Assembly: GCF_001854185.1 (NCBI RefSeq)
Contig: NZ_CP017603.1
Location: 3,162,001 to 3,226,000 of the forward strand
Source of the DNA: Clostridium formicaceticum
GTDB taxonomy: Bacteria; Bacillota; Clostridia; Peptostreptococcales; Natronincolaceae
Length of the DNA stretch: 64,000 nucleotides
Direction of reading: 5' to 3'
The notes under the pieces were generated by a model. That model had not been told where the DNA came from. It ran no database searches and saw only the letters and a program-made list of their open reading frames with translations. Below are positions 1 to 8,988 of the stretch, in pieces (position 1 is the stretch's first letter; every line of letters begins with the position of its first letter). The translations under genes were made by a program, and so were the position numbers.

Positions 1-1571
1 TTGATGGAGCACACAATGCCAATGCTACTGCTAGAGAAGCCTGGAAGGTAATGCCAGAACTGATGGTGCAACACGCAATAAATTCTATTTATTCGGTAAA
101 AGTAGGAATGAAGAAGGAAAATATATGCTTATCCACTGTGCCTCCTACAGCACCACCAGCACCTTGTATGACTTTAGATTTGCCTTATGCTGTAGCACTA
201 AGGGAATTGTTTAAAGAATATAAAATGAGGGCACAAATGAATACAAAGTATATGGAATCTTCTACCAGGGAGGCCACTGTAACCCATGTACTGAATTTAT
301 TAATTTCCAGACTAACAAGGGCAGATATTCAATCTACAATTACACCAGATGAAGGAAGAAATGTGCCGTGGCATATTTATAATATAGAGGCATGTGATAC
401 TGCAAAGCAAGCGCTAGTAGGCATGGATGGATTAATGGAGATGATCCAGCTGAAAGATACAGGCATGTTGAGGGATAAAGCTAGAGAACTGAAGGAAAGA
501 GCCGTATTATTCATGGAGGAGGTACTAGAAACAGGAGGATACTTTAATGCCGTTGAAGCAGGTTTTTTTGTAGATTCTGGCTATTACCCTGAGAGAAATG
601 GGGACGGTATTACTAGAAAGATAGATTCAGGTATAGGTGTAGGGACGGTCTATGAAAGAGATGAGGACTATTTAGCTCCAGTAACCGCACATTTCGGCTA
701 TAACAATGTAGCACAATATGATCCTTCAGCAGTAGAGGAACCATCAAAGCTTATTGATGGATGCACCTTTGAAAAACCAGAAAAAATTATCTTTATCGAT
801 GAGTTGGATGAAACGGATAATGTCAATGTGCGATTAGAAGAAACCAAGGAATTAAGGGAGAGCACAAGCATTAAGCCGGAGGTAGAATGGATGGGAGATG
901 GCTATGTCATGTTAAATCTTTTTCTACCGCTGCCAAAGCGAGCTGCCCAATTTGCAGCGATTGAGATAGGAAAAAAGATGGGCCTAGAAGATGTAGAGGT
1001 GATTCATAAGGAAGAGATGCACCCTTCTGAAGGTACAAGAATAGAGCTTAAGGGAAGAGTTGGTTTTACCATTGATGTTAAGGACTTGGTGATTCCACCA
1101 GAGCCTACAATCATGTCTGAGGACGAAATAAGAGAGGCAATTGAAAAGCAGCCTATGAAAATTGTCGCAGGCACAGTAGGAGAAGATGAGCACTCTGTAG
1201 GGCTCAGGGAAATCATAGATATTAAACATGGGGGCATCGAAAAGTATGGCATTGAATGTCACTATTTAGGTACTTCTGTGGCGATAGAAAAGTTAGTAGA
1301 CGCCGCCATAGAATTAAATGCTGATGCTATATTAGCCTCTACCATCATTAGTCATGATGATATTCACTATAAAAGCATGAAGAAGATTCACGAACTTTGT
1401 ATAGAAAAAGGAATTCGCAATGATATTATGATTCTTTGCGGAGGGACTCAGGTGACACCTGAATTAGCTGTAAAACAAGGGGTAGATGCTGGTTTTACCA
1501 GGGGAACAAAGGGTGTACATGTGGCTACCTTCCTGGTTGAAAAGAGAAGGGAAATGCAAAATGAGGATTAG
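1..1571 (+). CDS. oraE: D-ornithine 4,5-aminomutase large subunit OraE, 5'-truncated by the window edge
   Basis: Adenosylcobalamin- and PLP-dependent subunit that moves the terminal amino group of D-ornithine to give 2,4-diaminopentanoate in anaerobic ornithine fermentation. The frame is open to the left edge (first whole codon at 3), so the N-terminal part lies outside; about 523 of the usual roughly 740 residues are present. The C-terminal B12 domain is visible: a DxHxxG base-off signature (D-E-H-S-V-G, His codon 1191-1193), followed by DIKHGG, whose Lys (codon 1224-1226) is the likely PLP Schiff-base residue by comparison with lysine 5,6-aminomutase. A Gly-rich ILCGG segment follows. The next gene overlaps its end by 11 nt and ornithine racemase comes after that, which supports the assignment. 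Confidence 0.93.
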   Translation, partial: DGAHNANATAREAWKVMPELMVQHAINSIYSVKVGMKKENICLSTVPPTAPPAPCMTLDLPYAVALRELFKEYKMRAQMNTKYMESSTREATVTHVLNLLISRLTRADIQSTITPDEGRNVPWHIYNIEACDTAKQALVGMDGLMEMIQLKDTGMLRDKARELKERAVLFMEEVLETGGYFNAVEAGFFVDSGYYPERNGDGITRKIDSGIGVGTVYERDEDYLAPVTAHFGYNNVAQYDPSAVEEPSKLIDGCTFEKPEKIIFIDELDETDNVNVRLEETKELRESTSIKPEVEWMGDGYVMLNLFLPLPKRAAQFAAIEIGKKMGLEDVEVIHKEEMHPSEGTRIELKGRVGFTIDVKDLVIPPEPTIMSEDEIREAIEKQPMKIVAGTVGEDEHSVGLREIIDIKHGGIEKYGIECHYLGTSVAIEKLVDAAIELNADAILASTIISHDDIHYKSMKKIHELCIEKGIRNDIMILCGGTQVTPELAVKQGVDAGFTRGTKGVHVATFLVEKRREMQNED

Positions 1572-2925
1572 TGTTCTTGTAGCTGAAATTGGCAGTACGA
1601 CCACTGTTGTAAATGCTTTCCAAGACATTCATACTCCCTGTCCAAAATTTATTGGACAGGGGCAATTTCCAACAACTGTCTTAGAAGGGGATGTAAATAT
1701 AGGCCTACAGGGGGCCATAGAGGATTTGAAAAAAAATCTTAAAATTGATAAAATTGAATACGATGAAATGTTTGCCACCAGCAGTGCAGCTGGGGGGTTA
1801 AAGATGACGGTGCATGGTCTGGTGTATGATATGACGGTTCGAGCAGCTAAAGAAGCGGCTCTAGGAGCAGGCGCTATTATTCACAAAGTAACAGCTGGCA
1901 AACTTAAAAGAACAGATATTAAAAAAATAATAGATCTTTGCCCCAATATTATTTTGCTGGCCGGCGGTGTAGACTATGGAGAAAGGGACACTGTCCTCTA
2001 TAACGCTGAAAAAATAGCAGAACTAGGTTTAAAGACCCCTATTATCTATGCTGGTAATATAGAAAATCAAGAAGAAATGAAAGAAATATTTAGAGAAGCA
2101 GGAAACAAACTATATCCCGTTGAAAACGTCTATCCTAAAATAGATCAACTCAATATAGAACCTACAAGAAAAGTAATCCAAGATGCCTTTGAAGAGCACA
2201 TTACACATGCACCAGGTATGAAGAGGATAAAAGAAATGGTAAAGGGATCTATTATCCCCACTCCAGGAGCCGTGATGGAAGCATCCAAGCTATTGAAGGC
2301 AGCATTAGGTGATTTAATTACCTTTGATGTAGGGGGAGCTACAACAGACCTGCATTCTGTTACAGAAGGCAGTGAAGAGATCAACCGTATTTTAATGAGT
2401 CCGGAGCCCTTGGCAAAAAGAACTGTTGAAGGAGATTTAGGGGTATATGTAAACATGCTGAATTTAGTAGAGCGTATTGGCAAAGAAAAACTTCAACAAG
2501 AATTTAATTTTGATATACAGAAAATAATCACAGCATATCAGCCTATTCCTAAGACATCAGAAGAAATAAAATTTGTTGAAAGGTTAACCTTAGAGGCGGT
2601 AGTGACAGCTTTGGAACGACATGTAGGTAAGCTAAGGTATTTATATGGTGCTGCAGGAAAAACAACAGTTGCAGAAGGAAAAGACCTTTCCAATGTAAAA
2701 TATATAATAGGTACTGGAGGCGCTTTAACAAGACTTCCCAATAAGATAAATATTTTGAAAGCCGCGCTGAAGAAAAGGAATCAAAATATGCTATTGCCAA
2801 CAGAAGAAGCGAAGATACTCATTGATCATCATTACATTATGGCGTCTGCAGGGGTGTTGGCAAAGCGGTACCCGGAAGTAGCTCTTAATTTGATGAAGCA
2901 AAGTTTGCGTTGTGCAGTTATTTAA
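1561..2925 (+). CDS. MutL/GlmL-family ASKHA ATPase-like protein of the ornithine cluster
   Basis: Related to the GlmL/MutL proteins encoded beside B12-dependent mutases such as glutamate mutase. Those are actin/Hsp70-fold ATPase-like proteins with a suspected role in mutase maintenance. The start at 1561 (ATG, RBS AGAAGGG about 8 nt upstream) overlaps the oraE stop by 11 nt, so translation is probably coupled; an upstream in-frame start at 1486 lies inside oraE and lacks a good RBS. Sequence marks are an N-terminal VAEIGSTTT phosphate-binding loop, a second loop DVGGATTD near residue 265 and a C-terminal IGTGGALT motif. This is the third element seen in many clostridial ornithine operons. Its exact biochemical role is not established from sequence. 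Confidence 0.85.
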   Translation: MRISVLVAEIGSTTTVVNAFQDIHTPCPKFIGQGQFPTTVLEGDVNIGLQGAIEDLKKNLKIDKIEYDEMFATSSAAGGLKMTVHGLVYDMTVRAAKEAALGAGAIIHKVTAGKLKRTDIKKIIDLCPNIILLAGGVDYGERDTVLYNAEKIAELGLKTPIIYAGNIENQEEMKEIFREAGNKLYPVENVYPKIDQLNIEPTRKVIQDAFEEHITHAPGMKRIKEMVKGSIIPTPGAVMEASKLLKAALGDLITFDVGGATTDLHSVTEGSEEINRILMSPEPLAKRTVEGDLGVYVNMLNLVERIGKEKLQQEFNFDIQKIITAYQPIPKTSEEIKFVERLTLEAVVTALERHVGKLRYLYGAAGKTTVAEGKDLSNVKYIIGTGGALTRLPNKINILKAALKKRNQNMLLPTEEAKILIDHHYIMASAGVLAKRYPEVALNLMKQSLRCAVI

Positions 2926-2981
2926 TGTAGCAGTGAAAATGAACCGAGTAAAATATCAGATAAACTAAAGAGGGTAATAAA

Positions 2982-4046
2982 ATGAATCCAAGGATAGATA
3001 TTGATTACAATAAACTAAAGCACAATGCTGCTACAATCGTGGGCCAATGTAGGAAACAGGGTATCCATATTGTAGCAGTTACTAAAGGATTTTGTGCTAT
3101 CCCCCAAATAGCCCAGGCAATTTTCGAAGGCGGTGTAAAGTATTTTGGGGATTCTAGATTAGAAAATCTAATAAAGCTTAAAGACTTTCCCATAGAAAAA
3201 ATATTGTTAAGGCTTCCCATGATTAGTCAAGCAGAGGCAGTAGTAAAACATGCAGACATTAGTCTAAATTCTGAGATAGAAACAATCAAGGTTCTCAACC
3301 AGTACGCCAAAAAATCTAATAAGCTTCATAAAATTGTACTCATGATAGACCTTGGGGATTTGAGAGAGGGAATCTTTGATGAAGAAGAAATTGACGCTGT
3401 TTGTGATTTGTTGAAAGAACTGACCAATATCAAAGTAGTAGGAATAGGAACAAATCTAACGTGCTTTGGCGGCGTAATTCCAGAGGAAAAAAATTTAACC
3501 CGCTTAGTAGATTTAGGAAGACACATTGAAGAAGCTTTAGATATTCAATTAGAGATGATTAGCGGCGGCAACTCCAGTAGTTTTTATTTGCTGGAGAAGG
3601 GAGGGCTGGTGAAGGAAATTAATCAACTGCGTTTGGGAGAGGCAATTCTATTAGGGACAGAAAGTGCCTATGGCGAAAACATTCAAGGGGTACATCAGGA
3701 TGTATTTACACTAGTAGCTGAGATTATAGAAATAAAAGAAAAACCTTCTATGCCTATTGGTAAAATTGGAAGAGATGCCTTTGGAAATGTGCCTGTTTTT
3801 GTAGATCAAGGCATAAGAAAAAGAGCGATACTGGCCATAGGGAAGCAGGATTTAGCAACCCACAAAATATATCCAACAGATTCCTCCATTAAAATTATAG
3901 GTAGCAGCAGCGATCATTTGATTGTTGATATTACTGATGTTTCTAAAGCACTAAAAATAGGAGATGAATTAAGATTTCATGTAGGTTATGGAGCAATGTT
4001 GGCTTTGATGACCAGCGAATATGTGTATAAAAAGGTTATAAGATAA
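2982..4046 (+). CDS. orr: Ornithine racemase (alanine-racemase N-terminal fold type III PLP enzyme)
   Basis: PLP enzyme that interconverts L- and D-ornithine, supplying D-ornithine to the OraSE aminomutase. The 354-residue protein has the alanine-racemase-like barrel: the N-terminal segment I-D-Y-N-K-L-K-H-N precedes AVTKGFC, whose Lys near residue 35 is the expected PLP lysine. A phosphate-binding GGNSSS motif lies near residue 195 and a C-terminal beta domain follows. It starts 56 nt after the MutL-like gene with RBS AGAGGG, and a strong terminator follows, so it ends the operon. Context (oraE upstream) separates it from alanine racemase or other YhfX-like homologues. Confidence 0.88.
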   Translation: MNPRIDIDYNKLKHNAATIVGQCRKQGIHIVAVTKGFCAIPQIAQAIFEGGVKYFGDSRLENLIKLKDFPIEKILLRLPMISQAEAVVKHADISLNSEIETIKVLNQYAKKSNKLHKIVLMIDLGDLREGIFDEEEIDAVCDLLKELTNIKVVGIGTNLTCFGGVIPEEKNLTRLVDLGRHIEEALDIQLEMISGGNSSSFYLLEKGGLVKEINQLRLGEAILLGTESAYGENIQGVHQDVFTLVAEIIEIKEKPSMPIGKIGRDAFGNVPVFVDQGIRKRAILAIGKQDLATHKIYPTDSSIKIIGSSSDHLIVDITDVSKALKIGDELRFHVGYGAMLALMTSEYVYKKVIR

Positions 4047-4050
4047 ACAA

Positions 4051-4083
4051 AAAAGATTGTACCTATTGGTTACAATCTTTTTT
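4051..4083 (+). terminator. Rho-independent terminator of the ornithine operon
   Basis: Inverted arms AAAGATTGTA and TACAATCTTT around a 9-nt loop, followed by a T-run, immediately after the ornithine racemase stop codon. Confidence 0.9.
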
Positions 4084-4136
4084 CTGTACTAAATAAAACA
4101 GAGAGGAAATATGTTAATAATAAAGGAGGGGAGGTA

Positions 4137-5207
4137 ATGGAGAAAAAGGTAGAAATAAAATTACCTCAGGCATTGTATAAAAGGTTAGAGGAGCAGTCTA
4201 AAAGTAAGAACTTAGCTTTGGAAAATTACATCGTCTATTTACTTCAGGAAGGGGAATATAGTAAAGATCAAGTTCAACACTTTAAAAAAATAGTAATAAG
4301 TGATATGCAAAATATGATTTATAAAGTGCAAAAATTTAATCTAAATCCTTCAAATAAGTTTACAAACAAAGAGATAAGTTGCATTCCTCTAGAAATTTTT
4401 AAACATCCGTTATCAGAAGACCTAAGTAAAAAAATAGATTTCCTTAAGAAGCAAAAATTTTTTAAGGAGAACTACTTTTACTTATTAATAAACAATGAGG
4501 AAGTTGTAGGTTATACTGGGTTAGATTTTTTTGAGGAACCAATGCCTTATGGACAATACGGATTTATTTACTGTCTTCATGTAGAAAAAAGCTATCAAAC
4601 CTATAAAAATCTCAAAAATATTTTTAGTTTTTTGCAATCTATTATAAAGGATGAAAAATTTTATAATATGGATCTTTCCACTAGCAACTGTAATATTGCT
4701 GGTGAGGCACTTGTAAAGTTAGGATTCAAAGAGTTTTGCCATGTCAAGCAAGTATATGGAAGCGTGAAGACTCAGATGGAATATGATACTATTTTACAGT
4801 ATAGAGAAACAGAAATTGACCTAAATAAATGGCAAATACAGAATTTGTTGCCCGTAAATAGAATATCGCCTATTGCCTATTTACAAGAGCATTGGAAGGA
4901 AAATAGAGAGGCCATTAGAGTGAAAAGTATCCAGTATAATCAAAAAGTGGAGGCTTTTATTCTACAAGAGAGCAAAACAATTCAAGGGAAAAAATATTTA
5001 TACTATTCAATATTTCTAAATCCTTTGGATGTATATGATAGAGATGTTCTTAAGGAAATATATCATATATTTATTAAGGATATAAGTATAAAAGCTTTAT
5101 CCGACGCTATTATTATGGATATTCCTATCGAAATAGAGGGTATGATAACACAATATATAGATGCTTATAAAGAAAAATCCATATACTGGTACCGAAAGAT
5201 GTTGTAA
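4137..5207 (+). CDS. GNAT-like acetyltransferase protein with N-terminal ribbon-helix-helix-like segment
   Basis: A 356-residue protein not matched to a named family. Residues 1-40 resemble the Arc/HicB-type ribbon-helix-helix start (VEIKLPQALYKRLEEQSKSK, then an amphipathic helix). Residues about 80-210 look like a GNAT fold: a VVGYTGLDF strand, YGFIYCLHVEKSYQ, and N-I-A-G-E-A-L-V-K-L-G-F near residue 195, which is the usual acetyl-CoA-proximal helix. The C-terminal 140 residues are a second alpha/beta domain of unknown role, perhaps a degenerate GNAT repeat. RBS AAAGGAGGGG. It lies alone between two terminators. Substrate unknown; whether the N-terminal segment binds DNA is untested. Confidence 0.6.
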   Translation: MEKKVEIKLPQALYKRLEEQSKSKNLALENYIVYLLQEGEYSKDQVQHFKKIVISDMQNMIYKVQKFNLNPSNKFTNKEISCIPLEIFKHPLSEDLSKKIDFLKKQKFFKENYFYLLINNEEVVGYTGLDFFEEPMPYGQYGFIYCLHVEKSYQTYKNLKNIFSFLQSIIKDEKFYNMDLSTSNCNIAGEALVKLGFKEFCHVKQVYGSVKTQMEYDTILQYRETEIDLNKWQIQNLLPVNRISPIAYLQEHWKENREAIRVKSIQYNQKVEAFILQESKTIQGKKYLYYSIFLNPLDVYDRDVLKEIYHIFIKDISIKALSDAIIMDIPIEIEGMITQYIDAYKEKSIYWYRKML

Positions 5208-5210
5208 ACA

Positions 5211-5235
5211 AAACCCCTCAAAATTGAGGGGTTAT
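5211..5235. terminator. Bidirectional terminator between convergent genes
   Basis: Perfect arms AACCCCTCA and TGAGGGGTT around AAAT, with A/T tracts on both sides, between the + strand GNAT gene and the - strand coiled-coil gene. Confidence 0.85.
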
Positions 5236-5245
5236 ATGCTATAAA

Positions 5246-5683
5246 TTATAACACCGCTAAAACTAAAAGCATAAGGTATAGCATTTGAACATGCTGTTTA
5301 TAGGATTCTACCTCCTCTTTTAAAGCAGTATTTTCTTGACTAAGTGTATTTACTTTTTCATTTAGTGTACTTGTTTCTGCTTTAAATGCATTCACTTTAT
5401 CAAGGTCAGTTTTTAAATCTTTAAACTCTTCGATATTGGCTTCTAAAGATGTAAGCTTACCTTCAACCGTTTCTACTTCTTTTTCTTTATTTAACAGCTC
5501 GTATTGTAATGCTTCCAATTTTTCCTCATACGTTGCTATTGTGGAACGAAGTTTATTATTTTCTTCCTGCAAAGCTTGATTTTCTTCTAATAATGTTTGT
5601 TGTTCCAGTGAAATTGCAGATTCTATTCCTTGTTTTGATTCCTTAGGGATAAAATTATAATTAACATTTTCATACCTCATCAT
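5246..5683 (-). CDS. Coiled-coil protein with C-terminal hydrophobic segment
   Basis: A 145-residue acidic protein. Residues 25-125 form an almost uninterrupted heptad coiled coil (repeats such as E-E-N-Q-A-L-Q-E-E-N-N-K-L), and the last 15 residues (QMLYLMLLVLAVL) are strongly hydrophobic, consistent with a C-terminal membrane tail. The start overlaps the stop of the upstream propeller gene by 4 nt, so the two are translationally coupled. The fused gene at 10829-12478 has the same order (propeller, then coiled coil), so this protein looks like the detached coiled-coil half of a two-part surface protein. No enzymatic motif; function unknown. Confidence 0.75.
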   Translation of the reverse strand: MMRYENVNYNFIPKESKQGIESAISLEQQTLLEENQALQEENNKLRSTIATYEEKLEALQYELLNKEKEVETVEGKLTSLEANIEEFKDLKTDLDKVNAFKAETSTLNEKVNTLSQENTALKEEVESYKQHVQMLYLMLLVLAVL

Positions 5684-6711
5684 ATTATCTCACCTCCAAA
5701 ACCTATAAACTGAATTTTTGGATATAGGGTACCATATAAAAAATCACATAGTATGCCTTGTTGTTCATCTTGACCACTAGAAATATATCGATAACGTTTA
5801 TAATGAATCCCTTGACTTTCTTTGCTTAAAAGAGGAAGAGACCAGCTTTTTCCACGGTCTTTAGAATAACAGCTATATAGTTTATTCATCTGTGTCCAAG
5901 TGCACCAGAGAATATTCTTGTAGAAAAGTAATAGGGGAAATGAAGCATTGGACTTTTCTGATAGAGATAAAATTAGAGTATCTTCTTTATTTCTATTAAA
6001 GTTATAACTTGTGTATTGAACGGCTAATCCCTTTTCATCATAGTCACTCCATGCAATATGTAGGGTATTTCTTTCATCTATTATGCCGGATAAGTACACT
6101 TTATCGATGGTAGACTCAGTTATTTTTAAGGGATGATTCCATTGACCTAAAGAAGTATCATAAGAAGTCAAATAAATTTGAGTGCATTTACCGTCTAGTG
6201 ATCCAAATAAAATATGCATTTTCTTATCATGGAGCATAAGATGAAAAGGATTAATAATTTCACGAAAAGTTATATCTATTAAACTTTTTTTGCTCCACCC
6301 CTCCTCAGTTTTAACAAGATGTATCAAACTACATATATTAGCATGTTTTTTATAGTGAAAATAATAGAAAATATGTACTTTATTGTGCAATATTTTAATA
6401 GAAGGATAATAGATTTCCGAAGAGTATTTTGAGCAGTCGGCTAGTTCCTGGTGAATCCATTGGTTACTCTTAAAGGAGTGATAGCGTAAAACCCCCTTTG
6501 TAGAAAGGCTAATTATATGTATTTGGTTAAACTTATCAATATCTACTGAAAAACTATAAATAGCTTCATGGAATATCGTATGTTTTTTCTCCCATTGGTT
6601 CATTGTGTTGGCGACAATGTATTCAATCTGTTTATTTTCATTTAAATAAATATTATAGATCTCACCCTTACTATTTTTTACAATAAATTCATAGTCCATC
6701 AACAGGCCCAT
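5680..6711 (-). CDS. Beta-propeller (sialidase/BNR-like repeat) protein
   Basis: A 343-residue protein made of repeated beta-strand blades, each with a hydrophobic run followed by W or Y and a turn (for example N-T-L-H-I-A-W-S-D-Y-D and N-I-L-W-C-T-W-T-Q-M). A partial Asp-box-like SKDRGKSWSLP motif lies near residue 288. No signal peptide. It is paralogous to the N-terminal half of the 10829-12478 protein: both start with a YEF/YYF-type strand, Y-L-N-E-N-K-x-I-x-Y, then I-D-x-x-N-Q-x-H-x-I. It is likely a carbohydrate- or protein-binding scaffold, possibly of the spore surface. Start is ATG 6711; an internal ATG four codons on is an alternative. Confidence 0.7.
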   Translation of the reverse strand: MGLLMDYEFIVKNSKGEIYNIYLNENKQIEYIVANTMNQWEKKHTIFHEAIYSFSVDIDKFNQIHIISLSTKGVLRYHSFKSNQWIHQELADCSKYSSEIYYPSIKILHNKVHIFYYFHYKKHANICSLIHLVKTEEGWSKKSLIDITFREIINPFHLMLHDKKMHILFGSLDGKCTQIYLTSYDTSLGQWNHPLKITESTIDKVYLSGIIDERNTLHIAWSDYDEKGLAVQYTSYNFNRNKEDTLILSLSEKSNASFPLLLFYKNILWCTWTQMNKLYSCYSKDRGKSWSLPLLSKESQGIHYKRYRYISSGQDEQQGILCDFLYGTLYPKIQFIGFGGEII

Positions 6712-6800
6712 TTAACCACATCCTAACAAATAAAAAAATTTTCTCTAATCAATTCTATTAAAATATATGCAAATATAAAATAAAAATTACATATTAATAG

Positions 6801-6829
6801 CACCTTAAATCGGGTATTGTCATATTTTA
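6801..6829 (+). promoter_or_regulatory. Candidate sigma-K promoter upstream of the 6892 coat-like gene
   Basis: CACC (6801-6804), a 16-nt spacer, then CATATTTTA (6821-6829) fits the sporulation sigma-K consensus (-35 mACm, -10 CATAnnnTA). It lies about 60 nt upstream of the start codon. Inference from consensus only. Confidence 0.5.
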
Positions 6830-6891
6830 CAGTAAGAGGGAATATAAAAAGACTATTTTATTAAATCAATAATAAAAAGGAGTTGAAGTAA

Positions 6892-7818
6892 ATGGAAAAA
6901 GATCAACAATTAAGTGTAGAAGCGATGCAAATAGATGAACCCTGCTGTATAGCAAATACGGGTTGTGAGTTCAGAGGCCCAAAAGATCTTCACAAAGTAG
7001 TCGGTGAATGTATCTTTGTGGATAAGGTTTATGATTCTGTAACCTTTAATCTTCAAGGGATTCAACCAGTATCTAAAGCACCATTAGGAGCATTACCAAT
7101 AAAAAAATGTGGACCTAAAACTAGAATTACAAGAGTTTTAGATATCCGTGTTAGAAGATCTTTTAACCCCTGCAATATTAATGACCCCAAAAATCTAACG
7201 ATAACACCTAAAACAACATTATCAGGGGCACAGTTTGTACTAGACGAAAGAGGAAAACCCGTAGTTGTACCGGGTCCTGCTGGATTACTACAATTCTTAA
7301 TTTTCACAGATACTACAGATTGTGATGAAGTAGGAAAGGGTACCCCTATTTTTGGTTCTCAAGAAATTCAAGTAACAGGAACCGTATTGATAGAAATAGA
7401 TATAGAATTCATTGACGTTTTAGGTGTCCCACAAACAGTAACATTAAGGGGTAGAGCACCAGTGAATCAGACACTGACAAATTTCTTTGAATTATGTATG
7501 CCATCAGTATTTGAATCTGCATTTTTACCACAGTTTACAGAGTTTTGCAATATTTCCTTTATAGGGAGATTGGCTACACAAAGTATTGCAAGAGATATTA
7601 TTTTTGATCCAGCAACGGGAGACGTATTTGTAAACTTAATTCTAGCCCTATGTATTACATGTGAAAAGAAAATCAAAGTTCCTGTTCAATTATGTGTACT
7701 AAGTACAGGTTTCTGTGAACAAGAAGCGAGAGTAAGACCAATTTGTGGAGACCAGTTCCCACCATTGTTCCCACCACAAGTAAATGAACCTTTTATTACT
7801 GCTGATGATGACTGTTAA
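6892..7818 (+). CDS. Cysteine-rich structural protein, probable spore coat or exosporium component
   Basis: A 308-residue protein with about 15 cysteines, including a CC pair and CxxxxxC near the N-terminus, CITC around residue 260 and a final DDDC. It is rich in beta strands and has no signal peptide or membrane helix. The motif CIFVDKVYD near residue 42 is shared with the two proteins at 12598 and 13618 (CIIADKVYAHC), so the three belong to one family. The RBS is AAAAGGAG and a good sigma-K-type promoter lies upstream. Cysteine-rich, secretion-signal-free proteins of this kind are typical of mother-cell-made spore layers. The specific layer is inferred, not shown. Confidence 0.6.
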   Translation: MEKDQQLSVEAMQIDEPCCIANTGCEFRGPKDLHKVVGECIFVDKVYDSVTFNLQGIQPVSKAPLGALPIKKCGPKTRITRVLDIRVRRSFNPCNINDPKNLTITPKTTLSGAQFVLDERGKPVVVPGPAGLLQFLIFTDTTDCDEVGKGTPIFGSQEIQVTGTVLIEIDIEFIDVLGVPQTVTLRGRAPVNQTLTNFFELCMPSVFESAFLPQFTEFCNISFIGRLATQSIARDIIFDPATGDVFVNLILALCITCEKKIKVPVQLCVLSTGFCEQEARVRPICGDQFPPLFPPQVNEPFITADDDC

Positions 7819-7882
7819 TAAAAGCTCCTTTTGATGAAGGTTTTATTTAAGTTAAATATGGATATAATTTAATATAACATGT

Positions 7883-7914
7883 AAAATCTGATGTCTACGG
7901 ACATCAGATTTTTT
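7883..7914 (+). terminator. Rho-independent terminator
   Basis: Arms AAAATCTGATGTC and GACATCAGATTTT around a TACG tetraloop, followed by T residues, 65 nt after the 6892-7818 gene. Confidence 0.9.
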
Positions 7915-8094
7915 GTAATGTGCTGGTTCAGCATGATTGAAAAAAATTTTTAAAAATATGTGAGATTTTTTTAATCTAAGACTTTTAATAAATTGTAACC
8001 AATTTGTCTCAAGGGAATATTATTAGATTAGGAAAAGGGAAGCAAACCCTGATTCCTGATAATATTATTATGAATCTAAAGGGAGAGTGGAATT

Positions 8095-8922
8095 ATGTTG
8101 TACAAACAAAGTATTAAAAAACAGCCAAATGTAGTAGTAGCTAAATATCCTAAAAAAGAGGTTTGTCCGCCGAAGAAAAGTGATTGTGTAAAGGTTAGCA
8201 ATGGAAGTATTAGCACCTGTGAAAACACACCAACACCTATAACTGCCGTGACTTCCGGTGCAGTAGTTAAAGTACCTGTTGTGTTAGCTGAATTAACAGT
8301 CCAAATTGATGTTAGTTCAATTATTGATCTTCCTGAAAAAGCATTAGAAATCAAGGACATTAAGAAACGCTTAAAGATCACTCAATGCTTATTGCTTCAA
8401 AACACCAATAAACTTTTCATCAAAGGATTTGTCCGTAAAAACATTGAATATGCAACATGTGATTGTGCAAATGATCAAGGTTTCTGTGGAAATATCCGCC
8501 ACTGTACAGTGGATGTTCCTTTTGAATGTACAACACCAGTTACTTTCAACGGGGCTAATCCATTGCCGGTAATCGGAACAACTAGAGAAGAATTTGAGTA
8601 CTTTAGAAGAGAAGATTTAAAACAACCTAAATTTGCTGATAAAGATGAACTGCTTTCAGGCGACTTTTCTGAGTTTAACCAAATCAGCACAGAATTTTTT
8701 AATGAGCTTCCATTCTGTGAACTAATCAGCAGCAGAATTGTAGAATTTGATGAGTTTCTCAACAGAAAACGTCCAGAAAAGAGTAAACTTCCTTTCGAAG
8801 AAAAATACTTTGATAAAATAGAAGAAAAAATGGTTATCTTTGTAACTTTAAAAGTGTTGCAAAACCAACAAGTAGCTGTTCCTGCTGTAGATATGGTCGA
8901 AGATGCAGATTGTGGTTGCTAG
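8095..8922 (+). CDS. CsxC/SPOCS-like cysteine-rich spore surface protein
   Basis: A 275-residue protein. Residues about 58-130 resemble the SPOCS/DUF3794-type domain found in spore coat and exosporium proteins such as clostridial CsxC: VKVPVVLAELTVQIDV, a D-L-P-E-K-A-L-E-I-K-D-I-K segment, then K-L-F-I-K-G-F-V-R-K-N-I-E-Y-A-T. Cysteines cluster after this (CDCANDQGFCGNIRHC) and at the very end (DCGC), suggesting disulfide cross-linking into a layer. RBS AAGGGAG; no signal peptide, as expected for a mother-cell protein deposited on the forespore. It is followed by a strong terminator. Family recognition is from memory of motif order. Confidence 0.7.
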   Translation: MLYKQSIKKQPNVVVAKYPKKEVCPPKKSDCVKVSNGSISTCENTPTPITAVTSGAVVKVPVVLAELTVQIDVSSIIDLPEKALEIKDIKKRLKITQCLLLQNTNKLFIKGFVRKNIEYATCDCANDQGFCGNIRHCTVDVPFECTTPVTFNGANPLPVIGTTREEFEYFRREDLKQPKFADKDELLSGDFSEFNQISTEFFNELPFCELISSRIVEFDEFLNRKRPEKSKLPFEEKYFDKIEEKMVIFVTLKVLQNQQVAVPAVDMVEDADCGC

Positions 8923-8936
8923 ACAAAGAATTTAAT

Positions 8937-8980
8937 AAAAAATATACCTTAACAGTTTAACTGTTAAGGTATATTTTTTA
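8937..8980. terminator. Bidirectional terminator between the 8095 gene and rarA
   Basis: Near-perfect arms around the centre CAGTTTAACTG (TACCTTAACAG and CTGTTAAGGTA), flanked by A-run and T-run, between two convergent genes. Confidence 0.9.
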
Positions 8981-8988
8981 TTTGTGTA

